Shown here one piece after another: positions 8,138 through 17,658 of a DNA stretch of 64,000 nt (the first letter of the stretch is position 1; each line of letters begins with the position of its first letter). Below the pieces are notes generated by a model. The model was not told the DNA's origin. It did not search any database and saw only the letters and a list, made by a program, of their open reading frames with translations. This stretch comes from Lyngbya aestuarii BL J. Lineage in GTDB: Bacteria; Cyanobacteriota; Cyanobacteriia; Cyanobacteriales; Microcoleaceae. The DNA lies in contig NZ_AUZM01000033.1 of NCBI RefSeq assembly GCF_000478195.2, forward strand, positions 1 to 64,000, read 5' to 3'. Made by a program: the position numbers and the translations under genes.

Positions 8138-9952
8138 GTGGCTTATCAAGATATCATGTCTAAACTTAACGATCAAGATCTCCCGTCCCAGAGAGAATCA
8201 CCCTCTGTTGAGGATGAGAACGGGCAGAAGAATCAACCCATAGGCAATGAAAGCGAACTCAAAGACGAAGATCAGACTCCGACCTCTAACCCCAATTCAG
8301 GCCGATGGGGAGGGATGATATCCGGTTTAGGACTCGGTATCCTGGGAACAATAGCGGTCATGCACTTCTATGTTAACCCCAAAACTCAAACCCTAGAACC
8401 CACCAACCCTGAAAACCCAGTCGTTGAAGTTTCCACCAGTCCAGCTTCGGGGCAAACCGTCACCGTCGCCCCTGTCGAGTTAGCCACCGTTACCCGCCAG
8501 TTAGAGGTCACGGGAACCGTCGAAGCCTATGATCTCTTACCTATCCTTCCACAAGCCAGTGGGCTGCAAATTCAAAAGGTTCTCGCCGACGAAGGAGATC
8601 TCGTCGAAGCCGGGGAAGTTCTAGCGGTTTTAGATAATTCAATTCTGCGATCGCAAATCGATCAAGCCGAAGCGGGGTTGGCCCGAACCCAAGCGAACCT
8701 CAGTAAGCTACAAACCGGTAGCCGTCCCGAACAAATTGCCGCCGCCCAGGCCAAGTTAGATCGGGCATTAGCCCAGTTAGCCGAACTCGAAGCCGGAACC
8801 CGTCCGGAGGAAATTGGCGTTGCTCAAGCTAAACTCAATGAAGCCGAAGCCAGACTCGCCGATGCACGTTCGGGGAGTTTGCAAGATGAAATTGCCCAAG
8901 CCGAAGCCAGACTCGAAGCCAACAAAGCCGATCTGCAACTGGCCAGCGAACGGGTGAACCGTTATCAGAAGTTAAAAGATCAGGGGGCAGTTTCCGAAGA
9001 TAGTCTAGAGGAATACTTACAAAATGAACGCCGACTCCGGGCATTAGTCGATGAGGCCCAAAGACGCATTCAACAGCTAGAACAAGGTCAGCGAAGTCAG
9101 GTTGATCGCTTGGAAGCAACCGTTGACATGGAACGCCAAGCCCTGCGACAGTTGCAAAATGGCGCCCGTCTTGAGGAAATTGCCGCAGCGACTGCCGAAG
9201 TTGCAGAAGTTCGCAGTAATTTGAATGAGTTAACCAATGGAACTCGCCCCGAAGAAATAGCAGTGGCTCAAGCCGAAGTTCGTGAAGCCCAGGCACAAGT
9301 TCGCTACTACGAAGCCCAGTTAGAAGATACCACTGTTCGCGCCCCAGCAACCGGTGTGATTGCCAACCGAGTCGCCCGAATTGGGGATGTCACCAACGGC
9401 ACCAAAGAACTCTTTACAATTATTGCCGAAAATCAGTTAGAACTCCACGCCAAAGTCCCCGAAACTCAACTTTCTCAAGTCAAAATCGGATCGCCTGTCA
9501 CAATCACTTCTGATGCCGACTCTAAGTTAAAAGTCCAGGGAACTGTGCGAGAAATTGCGCCGTTAATTGACCCAGAAAGTCGTAAAGCAACGGTTAAAAT
9601 TGACCTCCCGCCTCTCGGTGCAATTTCGGGGTCTTTCTTGCGTCCGGGAATGTTTTTAAGGGCAGCGATCGCCTCCAGCAGCACTCAAGGGTTAAAAATT
9701 CCAGCTCAAGCTGTTGTTCCCCAAGCCGATGGGAGTTCAATGGTTTATCGGTTAACCGAAAATGAAACCGTAGAAGCAACTCCGATTCAAGTCGGTGAAA
9801 TTCGCGGTAATTTTGGGGGAGATTTAACTCTGGCCAAAGTGGAAATTAAAAGCGGTTTAAATCTGGGTGATCAGGTTGTGGTTTCCGGCGCTGCCTATCT
9901 CAAAGATGGTGATTCAGTTAACGTGGTTAGTCCTGAACTGAGTCGATTTTAG
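8138..9952 (+). CDS. RND efflux periplasmic adaptor (HlyD/AcrA family) with extended coiled coil
   Basis: This 604-residue membrane-fusion protein links an RND pump to an outer-membrane channel. The GTG start is set by TGGAGGA eight bases upstream. Residues 1-65 are polar, then one membrane helix (about 66-88, GLGLGILGTIAVMHFYV) anchors it. A split lipoyl/barrel-sandwich domain (first half about 130-170, second half with VRAPATGVIANRV near 403-420) brackets a very long alpha-helical hairpin. That hairpin is built from five variants of one motif, such as GTRPEEIAVAQAEV. A beta-barrel and membrane-proximal domain follow (about 430-600). Typical adaptors have a shorter hairpin. The gene is 26 bases upstream of the pump gene, so they form an operon; no TolC-type gene is adjacent. 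Substrate unknown, probably hydrophobic drugs or metabolites. Confidence 0.92.
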   Translation: MAYQDIMSKLNDQDLPSQRESPSVEDENGQKNQPIGNESELKDEDQTPTSNPNSGRWGGMISGLGLGILGTIAVMHFYVNPKTQTLEPTNPENPVVEVSTSPASGQTVTVAPVELATVTRQLEVTGTVEAYDLLPILPQASGLQIQKVLADEGDLVEAGEVLAVLDNSILRSQIDQAEAGLARTQANLSKLQTGSRPEQIAAAQAKLDRALAQLAELEAGTRPEEIGVAQAKLNEAEARLADARSGSLQDEIAQAEARLEANKADLQLASERVNRYQKLKDQGAVSEDSLEEYLQNERRLRALVDEAQRRIQQLEQGQRSQVDRLEATVDMERQALRQLQNGARLEEIAAATAEVAEVRSNLNELTNGTRPEEIAVAQAEVREAQAQVRYYEAQLEDTTVRAPATGVIANRVARIGDVTNGTKELFTIIAENQLELHAKVPETQLSQVKIGSPVTITSDADSKLKVQGTVREIAPLIDPESRKATVKIDLPPLGAISGSFLRPGMFLRAAIASSSTQGLKIPAQAVVPQADGSSMVYRLTENETVEATPIQVGEIRGNFGGDLTLAKVEIKSGLNLGDQVVVSGAAYLKDGDSVNVVSPELSRF

Positions 9953-9978
9953 ATTCACTTACTCCTGATTATTTAAAA

Positions 9979-12900
9979 ATGTCTCAATTTAGTTTATCGG
10001 CTTGGTCAATTAAAAGACCTGTTCCCACTTTAGTTTTATTTTTAATCCTAACCTTAGTTGGGTTAATGTCTTTTCCGCAGTTGGGAATTGATGACACTCC
10101 TAATGTTGATATTCCGGCTGTAACTATTACCGTCACTCAACCCGGTGCTGGGCCTACAGAATTAGAAACTCAAGTGACCAAAAAAGTCGAAGATTCGGTT
10201 GCGAGTTTAGGAAATATTGACCGTTTAACCTCGACTGTTCAAGATGGAGTTTCGACAACAACCGTTAGTTTTATTTTAGGAACAGATAGCGATCGCGCCA
10301 CCAATGATGTGCGAAATGCGATCGCCCAAATTCGTCAAGATTTACCCCTAGATATTAACGATCCGGTTGTCCAACGGTTGCGGTTTGCGGGGGGAATTGT
10401 AATGACTTATGCGGTGACATCTCCTCAAAGATCCGTTGAAGAATTGAGTGATTTAGTGGATCGAACCATTAGCCGAGAATTACTCAATGTTCCCGGTGTG
10501 GCGCAAATTCAACGGGATGGAGGCGTCGATCGCGAAATTCGGATTGAGTTAAACCCAGATCGACTCCAAAGTTTAGGAATTACGGCAACACAAGTTAACG
10601 ATCAAATTCGGGCTTTTAATATTAATTTACCCGGAGGGCGATCGCAATTTGGCGGCACAGAAAAGAGTATTCGCACGTTAGGAAGTGCCAAAACAGTTGA
10701 AGCCTTAAGAGATTATCCGATTGTGCTTCCGTCTGGCGGTTCAATTCCCCTTTCAAGTCTCGCGAATGTGGTTGATGGGTTTGGGGAAGTTCGTCAGCTT
10801 GCCCGTTATTTTGAGGTCGAAAATTATCCGAATTCAGATTCTCAAGAAATTGGTGAACCTGTTGTTACCTTTTCCGTCTTTAGAAGTACGGGTAGCACGT
10901 TAGTTACCGTTGAAGAAGGGGTTCGCGAAGCCGTTGCTGAGTTAAAGAAAACTTTACCCGAGGATATCAATTTAGAACTGATTTTAACGGATGCTGACTC
11001 AATTCGAGACTCCTATCGAGCCTCAGTTGATGCGTTAGTTTTGGGGTCGGTTTTAACCGTGATTGTCGTCGGTGTATTTTTGCGGAATTGGCGACCTACA
11101 TTAATTACAGCGATTGCTTTACCCTTGTCAATTTTACCCACTTTTATGGTAATGAAACTATTGGGATATACCCTCAATAGTATGACGTTATTAGCATTAG
11201 CATTGGCAATGGGAAACTTGGTTGATGATGCGATCTGTATGATGGAAAATATCGACCAACACGTTGAAATGGGTAAAACACCCTTTCAAGCCGCCCTCGA
11301 TGCTTCGGCAGAAATTGGGTTAGCGGTGGTCGCCACAACTGCAACCATTGTCGCTGTGTTTATACCTGTTGCCTTTATGGGGGGTGTTCCGGGTCAATTC
11401 TTTCAACCTTTTGGGGTAACTGTTGCGGTTTCAACGATGTTTTCCACCTTGGTTGCTTGTACCGTAACTCCGATGTTGGGGGCGAGATTATTAAAGCCGA
11501 AAAAGCAAAAAGAGTTAACGGTTTCTGAATATCAATTGACTCAAAATCGGATTCATCCTTATCGGAATTTATTGCGTTTCTCGTTGCGAAATAAGGTGTT
11601 AACGTTAGCAGTTGCCGTTGCATTTTTTATCGGTAGCTTGCAGTTGGTTCCGATGATTCCCAAGGGATTATTTGATAATGGGGATACAGGTTTAAGTACA
11701 GTATCGATTGAACTTCCACCAGGTTCTACGTTGCAGGAACTCGACAAAACCGCCCAACAAACAACAGCGTTAATTGGAGAAAATCCGGCGGTTACCAATA
11801 TATTAGCCATAGTCGGTAGCGGCGGTAATAGCGATGCGGGAGTCAATAAAGGAACGATTTATGTTAATCTTAAGCCCCGAGATGAACGACCGGTTTCTCA
11901 AGAAGAATTTGAACAGGAAATGCGCCTAAAGTTTGAACAAGTTCCCGGCGCGAGAATTAGTTTTATGGCTGAAGGTGCGGGTGGTGGCGGCAAAGATCTG
12001 TCAATTGTTTTAACGAGTGAAAATCCTCAAGCTTTGACTCAGGTGGCGAATGATTTAGAACGTCAAATGCGGGAGATTTCGGGTTTAGTAGAAGTGACTT
12101 CTAGTGCGAGTTTAGTTAAACCAGAAATTCTGATTAAACCCGATCCCGAAAGGGCGGGAGATTTGGGTGTTTCTGTGCAATCAATCGCCCGGACTGCAAG
12201 ACTTGCAACCTTAGGCGATAATGAATCTAATTTAGCAAAGTTTGATTTGGCCGACCGTCAAATTCCAATTCGAGTTCAATTAGCAGATGAATTTAGAAAC
12301 AATTTTGATGTCATTCGTAACCTACAAATTCCCAGTCAAACGGGTGATTTAGTCCCCTTATCTGCTGTTGCTGAACTGACAATTGGCAGCGGGCCTGCAA
12401 CAATTGATCGCTTTGATCGGGCGCGTCAAGTGTCAGTAGAAGCAAATTTACAAGGGATGTCTTTAGGCGATGCGTTGGCGAAAGTTCAAGCGTTACCTGC
12501 AATGAATCCGCTTCCGCCTGATGTCGAAGAAAAGTCCGATGGAGATGCCAAAATTATGATTGATATCTTCACTCGATTTTTAAGTGCGTTGGGTTTGGCG
12601 GTGTTGGGAATTTATGCGATTTTGGTACTATTGTACAACAATTTTTTACTTCCCTTTTCGATTTTAATGGCGTTACCGTTATCCATTGGCGGGGCGTTTT
12701 TAGGGTTGTTATTGACGCAGAAAGAGTTGGGGTTATTTGCTTTAATTGGGATCGTTTTATTAATGGGTTTGGTGACGAAAAACGCGATTTTGTTGGTAGA
12801 CTGTTCGCTAGCCAATGAACGAGAAGGAAAGCCTCAATTTTATGCGGTAATTGAAGCCGGAGTTTCTCGTTTCCGTCCAATTTTGATGACCACACTTTCG

Positions 12901-13152
12901 ACAATTGCGGGAATGATTCCGATCGCGTTAGAATTAGGCGCAGGTTCTCAAACTCGTAGTCCGATGGCGATCGCAGTGATTGGCGGAATGACAACTTCTA
13001 CACTGTTAACTTTGGTTGTTGTTCCGGTTTGGTTTACCTACGTTGACGGCTTTCAACATCGACTTCAGAATCTATTTACAGGCAAAAAACGGAAAGCTAA
13101 ACGGTCTTCTAAGTCAAAAAACTCAAAAGCCAAACTTCCGAGTATAGATTAA
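9979..13152 (+). CDS. RND multidrug efflux permease (AcrB/HAE-1-like)
   Basis: This 1057-residue inner-membrane proton/drug antiporter has the expected length and duplicated layout: a first helix (about 12-30), periplasmic porter domain, helices 2-6, then the second half in the same order. The proton-relay motif GNLVDDAICMMENIDQH lies near residues 412-428 with the paired Asp residues. The second-half helix-10 region carries the conserved Lys (LLMGLVTKNAILLVDCS, about 928-944). The RND signature PGAGPTELETQV is near 50-61. The C terminus is strongly basic and serine-rich. It is co-transcribed with the adaptor directly upstream. The HAE-like GNLVDDAI motif argues for organic substrates rather than metals, unlike the second RND system at the end of the window. 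Confidence 0.94.
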   Translation: MSQFSLSAWSIKRPVPTLVLFLILTLVGLMSFPQLGIDDTPNVDIPAVTITVTQPGAGPTELETQVTKKVEDSVASLGNIDRLTSTVQDGVSTTTVSFILGTDSDRATNDVRNAIAQIRQDLPLDINDPVVQRLRFAGGIVMTYAVTSPQRSVEELSDLVDRTISRELLNVPGVAQIQRDGGVDREIRIELNPDRLQSLGITATQVNDQIRAFNINLPGGRSQFGGTEKSIRTLGSAKTVEALRDYPIVLPSGGSIPLSSLANVVDGFGEVRQLARYFEVENYPNSDSQEIGEPVVTFSVFRSTGSTLVTVEEGVREAVAELKKTLPEDINLELILTDADSIRDSYRASVDALVLGSVLTVIVVGVFLRNWRPTLITAIALPLSILPTFMVMKLLGYTLNSMTLLALALAMGNLVDDAICMMENIDQHVEMGKTPFQAALDASAEIGLAVVATTATIVAVFIPVAFMGGVPGQFFQPFGVTVAVSTMFSTLVACTVTPMLGARLLKPKKQKELTVSEYQLTQNRIHPYRNLLRFSLRNKVLTLAVAVAFFIGSLQLVPMIPKGLFDNGDTGLSTVSIELPPGSTLQELDKTAQQTTALIGENPAVTNILAIVGSGGNSDAGVNKGTIYVNLKPRDERPVSQEEFEQEMRLKFEQVPGARISFMAEGAGGGGKDLSIVLTSENPQALTQVANDLERQMREISGLVEVTSSASLVKPEILIKPDPERAGDLGVSVQSIARTARLATLGDNESNLAKFDLADRQIPIRVQLADEFRNNFDVIRNLQIPSQTGDLVPLSAVAELTIGSGPATIDRFDRARQVSVEANLQGMSLGDALAKVQALPAMNPLPPDVEEKSDGDAKIMIDIFTRFLSALGLAVLGIYAILVLLYNNFLLPFSILMALPLSIGGAFLGLLLTQKELGLFALIGIVLLMGLVTKNAILLVDCSLANEREGKPQFYAVIEAGVSRFRPILMTTLSTIAGMIPIALELGAGSQTRSPMAIAVIGGMTTSTLLTLVVVPVWFTYVDGFQHRLQNLFTGKKRKAKRSSKSKNSKAKLPSID

Positions 13153-13176
13153 TGAGAATTAGGACTAGAGTTGAAC

Positions 13177-13216
13177 GAATCAATAATAAACTAAAGCTTA
13201 AAAAAATTATTGATTC
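13177..13216. repeat. perfect 11-bp inverted repeat downstream of the RND operon
   Basis: GAATCAATAAT at 13177-13187 pairs exactly with ATTATTGATTC at 13206-13216 across an 18-base A-rich loop. No T-run follows on the plus strand, so it is not a standard intrinsic terminator; it may protect the 3' end of the operon transcript. Confidence 0.5.
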
Positions 13217-13395
13217 TAAGTCAAAAGTCTACGGATTAGTATTTTCTTAAATACTTTAAAATCACCCATACTCAAGACGCTTAAGTTTGGAATGGGGTAC
13301 AAATCAAGTTAGATTGAATCTAATTTATTTTTTCTATTGATTCAGGGGTGAAAATCATAGATAATTGATCATTATCTATATTTTTGTCTATTAAC

Positions 13396-14250
13396 ATGAA
13401 TTCACCGACCGCAACAATATTATTATCTTGTCCCGATCAACAGGGATTAGTGGCAAAAATTGCGAATTTTATTTATTCTAATGGTGGAAATATTATTCAC
13501 GCCGATCAACATACAGATTTTACATCAGGAGTCTTTCTAACTCGTATAGAATGGCAATTAGAAGGATTTAACTTACCGCGAGAAGTGATTAACCCCGCAT
13601 TTGGGGCAATTGCTAAACCGTTAGCGGCTAATTGGCAATTGCATTTTTCTGATAAAATTCCTCGAATTGCAATTTGGATCACGAAACAAGATCATTGTTT
13701 ATTGGATTTATTATGGCGATGGCAAGCCAAAGAAATGGCTGTAGAAATTCCGGTAATTATTAGCAATCATACTGATTTAAAGTCTTTAGCTGAACAATTT
13801 GGGATTGATTTTTATCATATTCCTATCACTAAAAGTCATAAAAAAGAACAAGAAATCCAACAGTTAGAGATCTTAAAACAATATCAAATTGATCTGGTTG
13901 TTTTAGCAAAATATATGCAAATTTTGAGTTCAAGTTTTGTCGCACAATTTTCAAATATTATTAACATTCATCACTCATTTTTACCTGCATTTCCAGGTGC
14001 AAATCCCTATCAACGCGCTTACACAAGAGGCGTTAAAATTATTGGGGCAACCGCTCATTATGTGACTGAAGATTTAGATGAAGGCCCGATCATTGAGCAA
14101 GATGTTGTCCGAGTGAGTCATCGAGATGCGATCACAGATTTGATTCGTAAAGGAAAAGATTTAGAACGATTAGTGTTAGCAAGAGCAGTTAGACTACATT
14201 TACAAAATCGCGTATTAGTTTATAACAATCGAACTGTCGTTTTTGAGTAA
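13396..14250 (+). CDS. purU: formyltetrahydrofolate deformylase
   Basis: This is a 284-residue cytoplasmic enzyme that hydrolyses 10-formyltetrahydrofolate to tetrahydrofolate and formate, balancing one-carbon units for purine synthesis. An N-terminal ACT domain (about 1-80, opening with ILLSCPDQQGLVAKIANFIY) is followed by the formyl-hydrolase domain. There the catalytic Asn-His block (IINIHHSFLPAFPGANPY, about 190-207) and the catalytic Asp in TEDLDEGPII (about 225-234) are intact. Length fits PurU. I prefer the ATG at 13396; a TTG four codons upstream is possible. No Shine-Dalgarno is obvious. Downstream is a convergent CHAT gene 23 bases away. It sits alone, not with other folate genes. 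Confidence 0.93.
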   Translation: MNSPTATILLSCPDQQGLVAKIANFIYSNGGNIIHADQHTDFTSGVFLTRIEWQLEGFNLPREVINPAFGAIAKPLAANWQLHFSDKIPRIAIWITKQDHCLLDLLWRWQAKEMAVEIPVIISNHTDLKSLAEQFGIDFYHIPITKSHKKEQEIQQLEILKQYQIDLVVLAKYMQILSSSFVAQFSNIINIHHSFLPAFPGANPYQRAYTRGVKIIGATAHYVTEDLDEGPIIEQDVVRVSHRDAITDLIRKGKDLERLVLARAVRLHLQNRVLVYNNRTVVFE

Positions 14251-14273
14251 AATTCAAGTCAAACTAAAATAAT

Positions 14274-16772
14274 TTAATTCGATTCAAATCCCGATTGTCC
14301 CATAAAAATAAATCCTGCCCATTCAAGAGGTTTAGGATGTTTTTCTATGGTTTTAATCATCGCTTGACGCAAGGCAGAGGCTTTATCATTTGTTGTTTGC
14401 ATCTGACGATAAAACTCAATCATTAAGTCCGCAGAAGGATTGTCAGGAATATACCACAAAGAAACGATAACACTCGGAACACCTGCGGAAATAAATGAAC
14501 GAGACAAACCAATTACTCCATCTTCAGTGATTTTACCTCGCCCTGTATTACAAGCACTTAAAACCACTAATTCGGCTTTGAGTTTCAAATTAAAAATTTC
14601 ATCAGAGGTGAGTAAACCATCATCTTTCAAAGTGGGCGTTAGAGCTAATGCTCCCGGTATTTCTAATCCTAAATGTTTTAATTCATTGAGTAAACCATGT
14701 GTAGCCATGTGAATAATACGAGCTTGAAGCATTTTTTTAACGACTATATCTTCTGTGGCAATCTCACCAATCATCGGTTCAGTTTTTAGCATTTTAGCAA
14801 TTGCTAATGCTTCTCGTTCTGTTCCTGGGAGAGAACTTAAAGCTTGAGGTTTTTCACCGAGTCGAGAGGCAATACTTGGCATTTTTGGATTGCCAATTAT
14901 AAGAGTTTTGAGTTGATTTTCTTTGGCTAAATGTTGTTGATGTTTGTAGGTTAAATCTAACACTTGAATTGAAGGTGAAATTAAAATGGTATGCTTTTCA
15001 ATTAGATAAGTGCCTTGTTCATCTTGTAAGGCAGCAAAAGGAACTAAGAAGAACTCTTGATGAGGAATAAAAATAACATGATGATCGGGATTTGTGGGGA
15101 GTAAATCAGCAATGGGTTTAATGAGAAACTTATATCTTCTTAATAAAAATGGATCTTTATAACGAACAATATTAGCCACAGGTTGAGAATTGACTGCGGC
15201 TTTATTGACAATCTGTTGATCCAGTTGGGCAATATTTTTATGGACAAAATTATCCTGTTCTTCAATCTCATTCCCTCGATTAATCACTTGTCGATGATTG
15301 CCAGTCTCAGGCGAAATACTTTGTAATGAACTCAGATCAACAGAGCGAAATTTTAGCTCACCGTCCGGCTGAATTACCCAAATATAAAGCAGTTTACCTT
15401 CAATTACAATTGAGTATTCAACAAGAGTAGAATTTTGTTGTTGAGCGATTTGTTGAATTTGTTTAAATTTCAGTGGTGAGGACGACAAATCAGATTCATT
15501 AAATCGTGATGCTAATAACTGTGCAAATGCTCTTGCACGCCCTCGTTCTGAAACTTCTAAAGCCGCTTCAATTTTATTTTGAGCGATTAATGCTTGCTGT
15601 AGCCAACGATAGGTATCTGCTTGGCTATCCATCAATGAAACTTTATTTTCATCATTGAGTCCAGGATGCAAAGATTCCCAAATTTTTACTGCTTTAAATA
15701 ATTGATCTGCTGCTGCGGCTTCTTGACCTAATTTTAACAGAGTTAAGCCTATATTACTCAGCGTTTCTCCTTCTTGGGGACGAGCATTAATTTGACGGGA
15801 AATTTTTAAGGCTTTGTTATAATTTTGGAGAGCAATTTTATACTCCTCTAAATTCCGATAAACAGTACCAATATCATTGTAAGTTGTACGTTCTCCGGGT
15901 AAATCTTTTAACTCCTGACGAATCACTAACGCCTTTTGTAAAGACTGTAATGCAGCCGGAATATCACCAACTTTACTTCGCACTAAACCCAGATTATTAA
16001 AAATCCGACCTTGAGCGACACGATCCCCATCTTTTTCAGCTAAATTCAGAGCTTTTTGATAAGAATCTATTGCCTTTTGATACTGTTCTAAGTTGGCATA
16101 AATTAAACCCAGATTATTTAAAATTGCTCCTTGCCAACCTTTATCTCCTACTTGTTGAAGAATCTCTAAGGCTTGTTGATAAAATTCTAAAGCTTGTTGA
16201 TTTTGATTCAAATTTTGATAAATTGCCCCCATATTATTAATAATTTCACCTTGCCTTTTGATATCGTTAACTTGTTGAGCAAAGACGAGAGCTTGTTGAT
16301 GAGATTCTAATGCTTTTTGATACTCTCCAATATCACCATAAAGCGCTCCCATATTGGTTAATATAGCTCCTTGCTCTTGCCATTTTTCCTCTTGAGTGTA
16401 AATATTTAATGCTTGTTTATAAGAATCTAGAGCTTTTTCGTAGTTCCCTAAATGATAGTAAGCATAAGCAATTTGGTTAAGCGTTCCGGCTTGACCTAAA
16501 CGAGCATTACGATCACTTAAATCTTGAACTGTTTTTAAAACTTCCTCAAAAGTATCTAAAGCCGCTTGAAATTGACCTGAGTTTAAGAGTTGCGTGCCTT
16601 GTTGATAAAGTTCCATCGCTCGCGTTTTTGGGTCTTTAGTTGTGTCAATCTGGGCAATCTGTTCAACTTTTGATACAATCAAGAGACCCGGATCAACTGC
16701 TCTAGCATTTATAGAGCAAACTAATACTAGGGTTGCTATTGCCACCATGAAGTAAAAAAGCCTGAAGCTCAT
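14274..16772 (-). CDS. TPR-CHAT protease-like exported protein
   Basis: The start at 16772 (832 residues) is fixed by a near-perfect AAAGGAGG site a few bases upstream; longer readings run into the divergent gene. A signal peptide (MSFRLFYFMVAIATLVLVC) is followed by about nine tetratricopeptide repeats (about residues 50-390). Then comes a C-terminal CHAT domain of the caspase/separase clan (about 500-832). The catalytic dyad is present: His in HMATHGLL (about 690) and Cys in LSACNTGRG (about 741). Family knowledge says TPR-CHAT proteins act as proteases or scaffolds, and in cyanobacteria they often sit beside haemagglutinin-like exoproteins, as here. Its substrate could be the neighbouring TPS exoprotein; that is inference. 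It is divergent from the fasciclin gene with only 48 bases between start codons. Confidence 0.9.
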   Translation of the reverse strand: MSFRLFYFMVAIATLVLVCSINARAVDPGLLIVSKVEQIAQIDTTKDPKTRAMELYQQGTQLLNSGQFQAALDTFEEVLKTVQDLSDRNARLGQAGTLNQIAYAYYHLGNYEKALDSYKQALNIYTQEEKWQEQGAILTNMGALYGDIGEYQKALESHQQALVFAQQVNDIKRQGEIINNMGAIYQNLNQNQQALEFYQQALEILQQVGDKGWQGAILNNLGLIYANLEQYQKAIDSYQKALNLAEKDGDRVAQGRIFNNLGLVRSKVGDIPAALQSLQKALVIRQELKDLPGERTTYNDIGTVYRNLEEYKIALQNYNKALKISRQINARPQEGETLSNIGLTLLKLGQEAAAADQLFKAVKIWESLHPGLNDENKVSLMDSQADTYRWLQQALIAQNKIEAALEVSERGRARAFAQLLASRFNESDLSSSPLKFKQIQQIAQQQNSTLVEYSIVIEGKLLYIWVIQPDGELKFRSVDLSSLQSISPETGNHRQVINRGNEIEEQDNFVHKNIAQLDQQIVNKAAVNSQPVANIVRYKDPFLLRRYKFLIKPIADLLPTNPDHHVIFIPHQEFFLVPFAALQDEQGTYLIEKHTILISPSIQVLDLTYKHQQHLAKENQLKTLIIGNPKMPSIASRLGEKPQALSSLPGTEREALAIAKMLKTEPMIGEIATEDIVVKKMLQARIIHMATHGLLNELKHLGLEIPGALALTPTLKDDGLLTSDEIFNLKLKAELVVLSACNTGRGKITEDGVIGLSRSFISAGVPSVIVSLWYIPDNPSADLMIEFYRQMQTTNDKASALRQAMIKTIEKHPKPLEWAGFIFMGQSGFESN

Positions 16773-16820
16773 AGTCAGCCTCCTTTGTTTTTCATATAAA
16801 TTTGAGATAAATAAATAAAA

Positions 16821-17585
16821 ATGATGATTTATTTTAAGCTTGAAAAAAAATTCAAACAATGGGTAACTTTAGCAATAATGGTGAGTTTTATTTTAGGAAT
16901 AACCACTAATATTTTAGCACAGTCAGACTCTGAACAAACTTCTGATCGCTCTAAAAACAGTTCGGAGAAAAATTCGGAGACCAACCGAGGTTTACCCAAC
17001 ACGGATGTTCCTGAAAATTTGCCTGATGCTAAAACAATCGAGAATTCCAACAGCATGACATCCGAAAATTATAATGATAACCCTTTTGCTCCTACTGTCG
17101 TTCGAGGAACTCCTCGCCGTTCTAGTCCTAGTGACATCATTAAAACCCTCGAAAATGATGATCAATTTCAAACTCTCCTTTCAATTTTAGAACTGGCTGA
17201 TCTCAATTTTGAACTCGAAAAACCGGGATTTTTAGTGTTATTTGCACCCACAGAAGAAGCATTTAATCACCTAGCATCAGAATTCTATGATCGCTTAATT
17301 TTGCCTGAAAATAGGAGTCAACTGATTGAGCTGATTAAAAATCATTTTGTTATTCAACAAATTCAAGCAACAGATATAGAACGGGGTGAAATTCAAACCC
17401 TAACTGGAACTAAAATACGGGTTCAAGTTAACTCAGATGGAAAGGTTGAGCTGAATGAAGCTACTGCAAAAAAAGATGAATTTATTCAAACTCGAAATGG
17501 CTTAATTGTTCCTGTCGATCAGGTTTTATTTATACCTAAGCTAGACATTGAGAACTCAACAACTCAAACTCCATCAACATTTTGA
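16821..17585 (+). CDS. exported fasciclin (FAS1) domain protein
   Basis: This 254-residue protein has a signal peptide (hydrophobic stretch about residues 14-33, ending NILAQ). A low-complexity Ser/Asn/Glu-rich linker (35-95) follows, then one C-terminal FAS1 domain (about 105-245). The FAS1 H1 box FLVLFAPTEEAFNHL and the H2-like region near IRVQVNSDGKVELNEA are recognisable. FAS1 domains mediate adhesion or binding at the cell surface. The N terminus overlaps the longer reading of the divergent CHAT gene, but the two real starts are 48 bases apart, so they share a promoter region. It lies 73 bases upstream of the large TPS exoprotein and probably belongs to one surface unit. Confidence 0.85.
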   Translation: MMIYFKLEKKFKQWVTLAIMVSFILGITTNILAQSDSEQTSDRSKNSSEKNSETNRGLPNTDVPENLPDAKTIENSNSMTSENYNDNPFAPTVVRGTPRRSSPSDIIKTLENDDQFQTLLSILELADLNFELEKPGFLVLFAPTEEAFNHLASEFYDRLILPENRSQLIELIKNHFVIQQIQATDIERGEIQTLTGTKIRVQVNSDGKVELNEATAKKDEFIQTRNGLIVPVDQVLFIPKLDIENSTTQTPSTF

Positions 17586-17658
17586 TAAGAAAAGATAAGA
17601 AATCCGGATTTTAAATCGGGTTGAGGTATAGTGTAGCCCACAGCTAAATAGTTAATCT

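Noticed and set aside
12569-12994. 141-codon minus-strand reading opposite the AcrB-like gene
   Set aside because: It is antisense to conserved RND helices, with low-complexity composition and no ribosome site.
16773-16859. Longer start for the TPR-CHAT gene
   Set aside because: The added 29 residues lack conservation character and run into the divergent gene; the ATG at 16772 has a near-perfect ribosome site and signal peptide.
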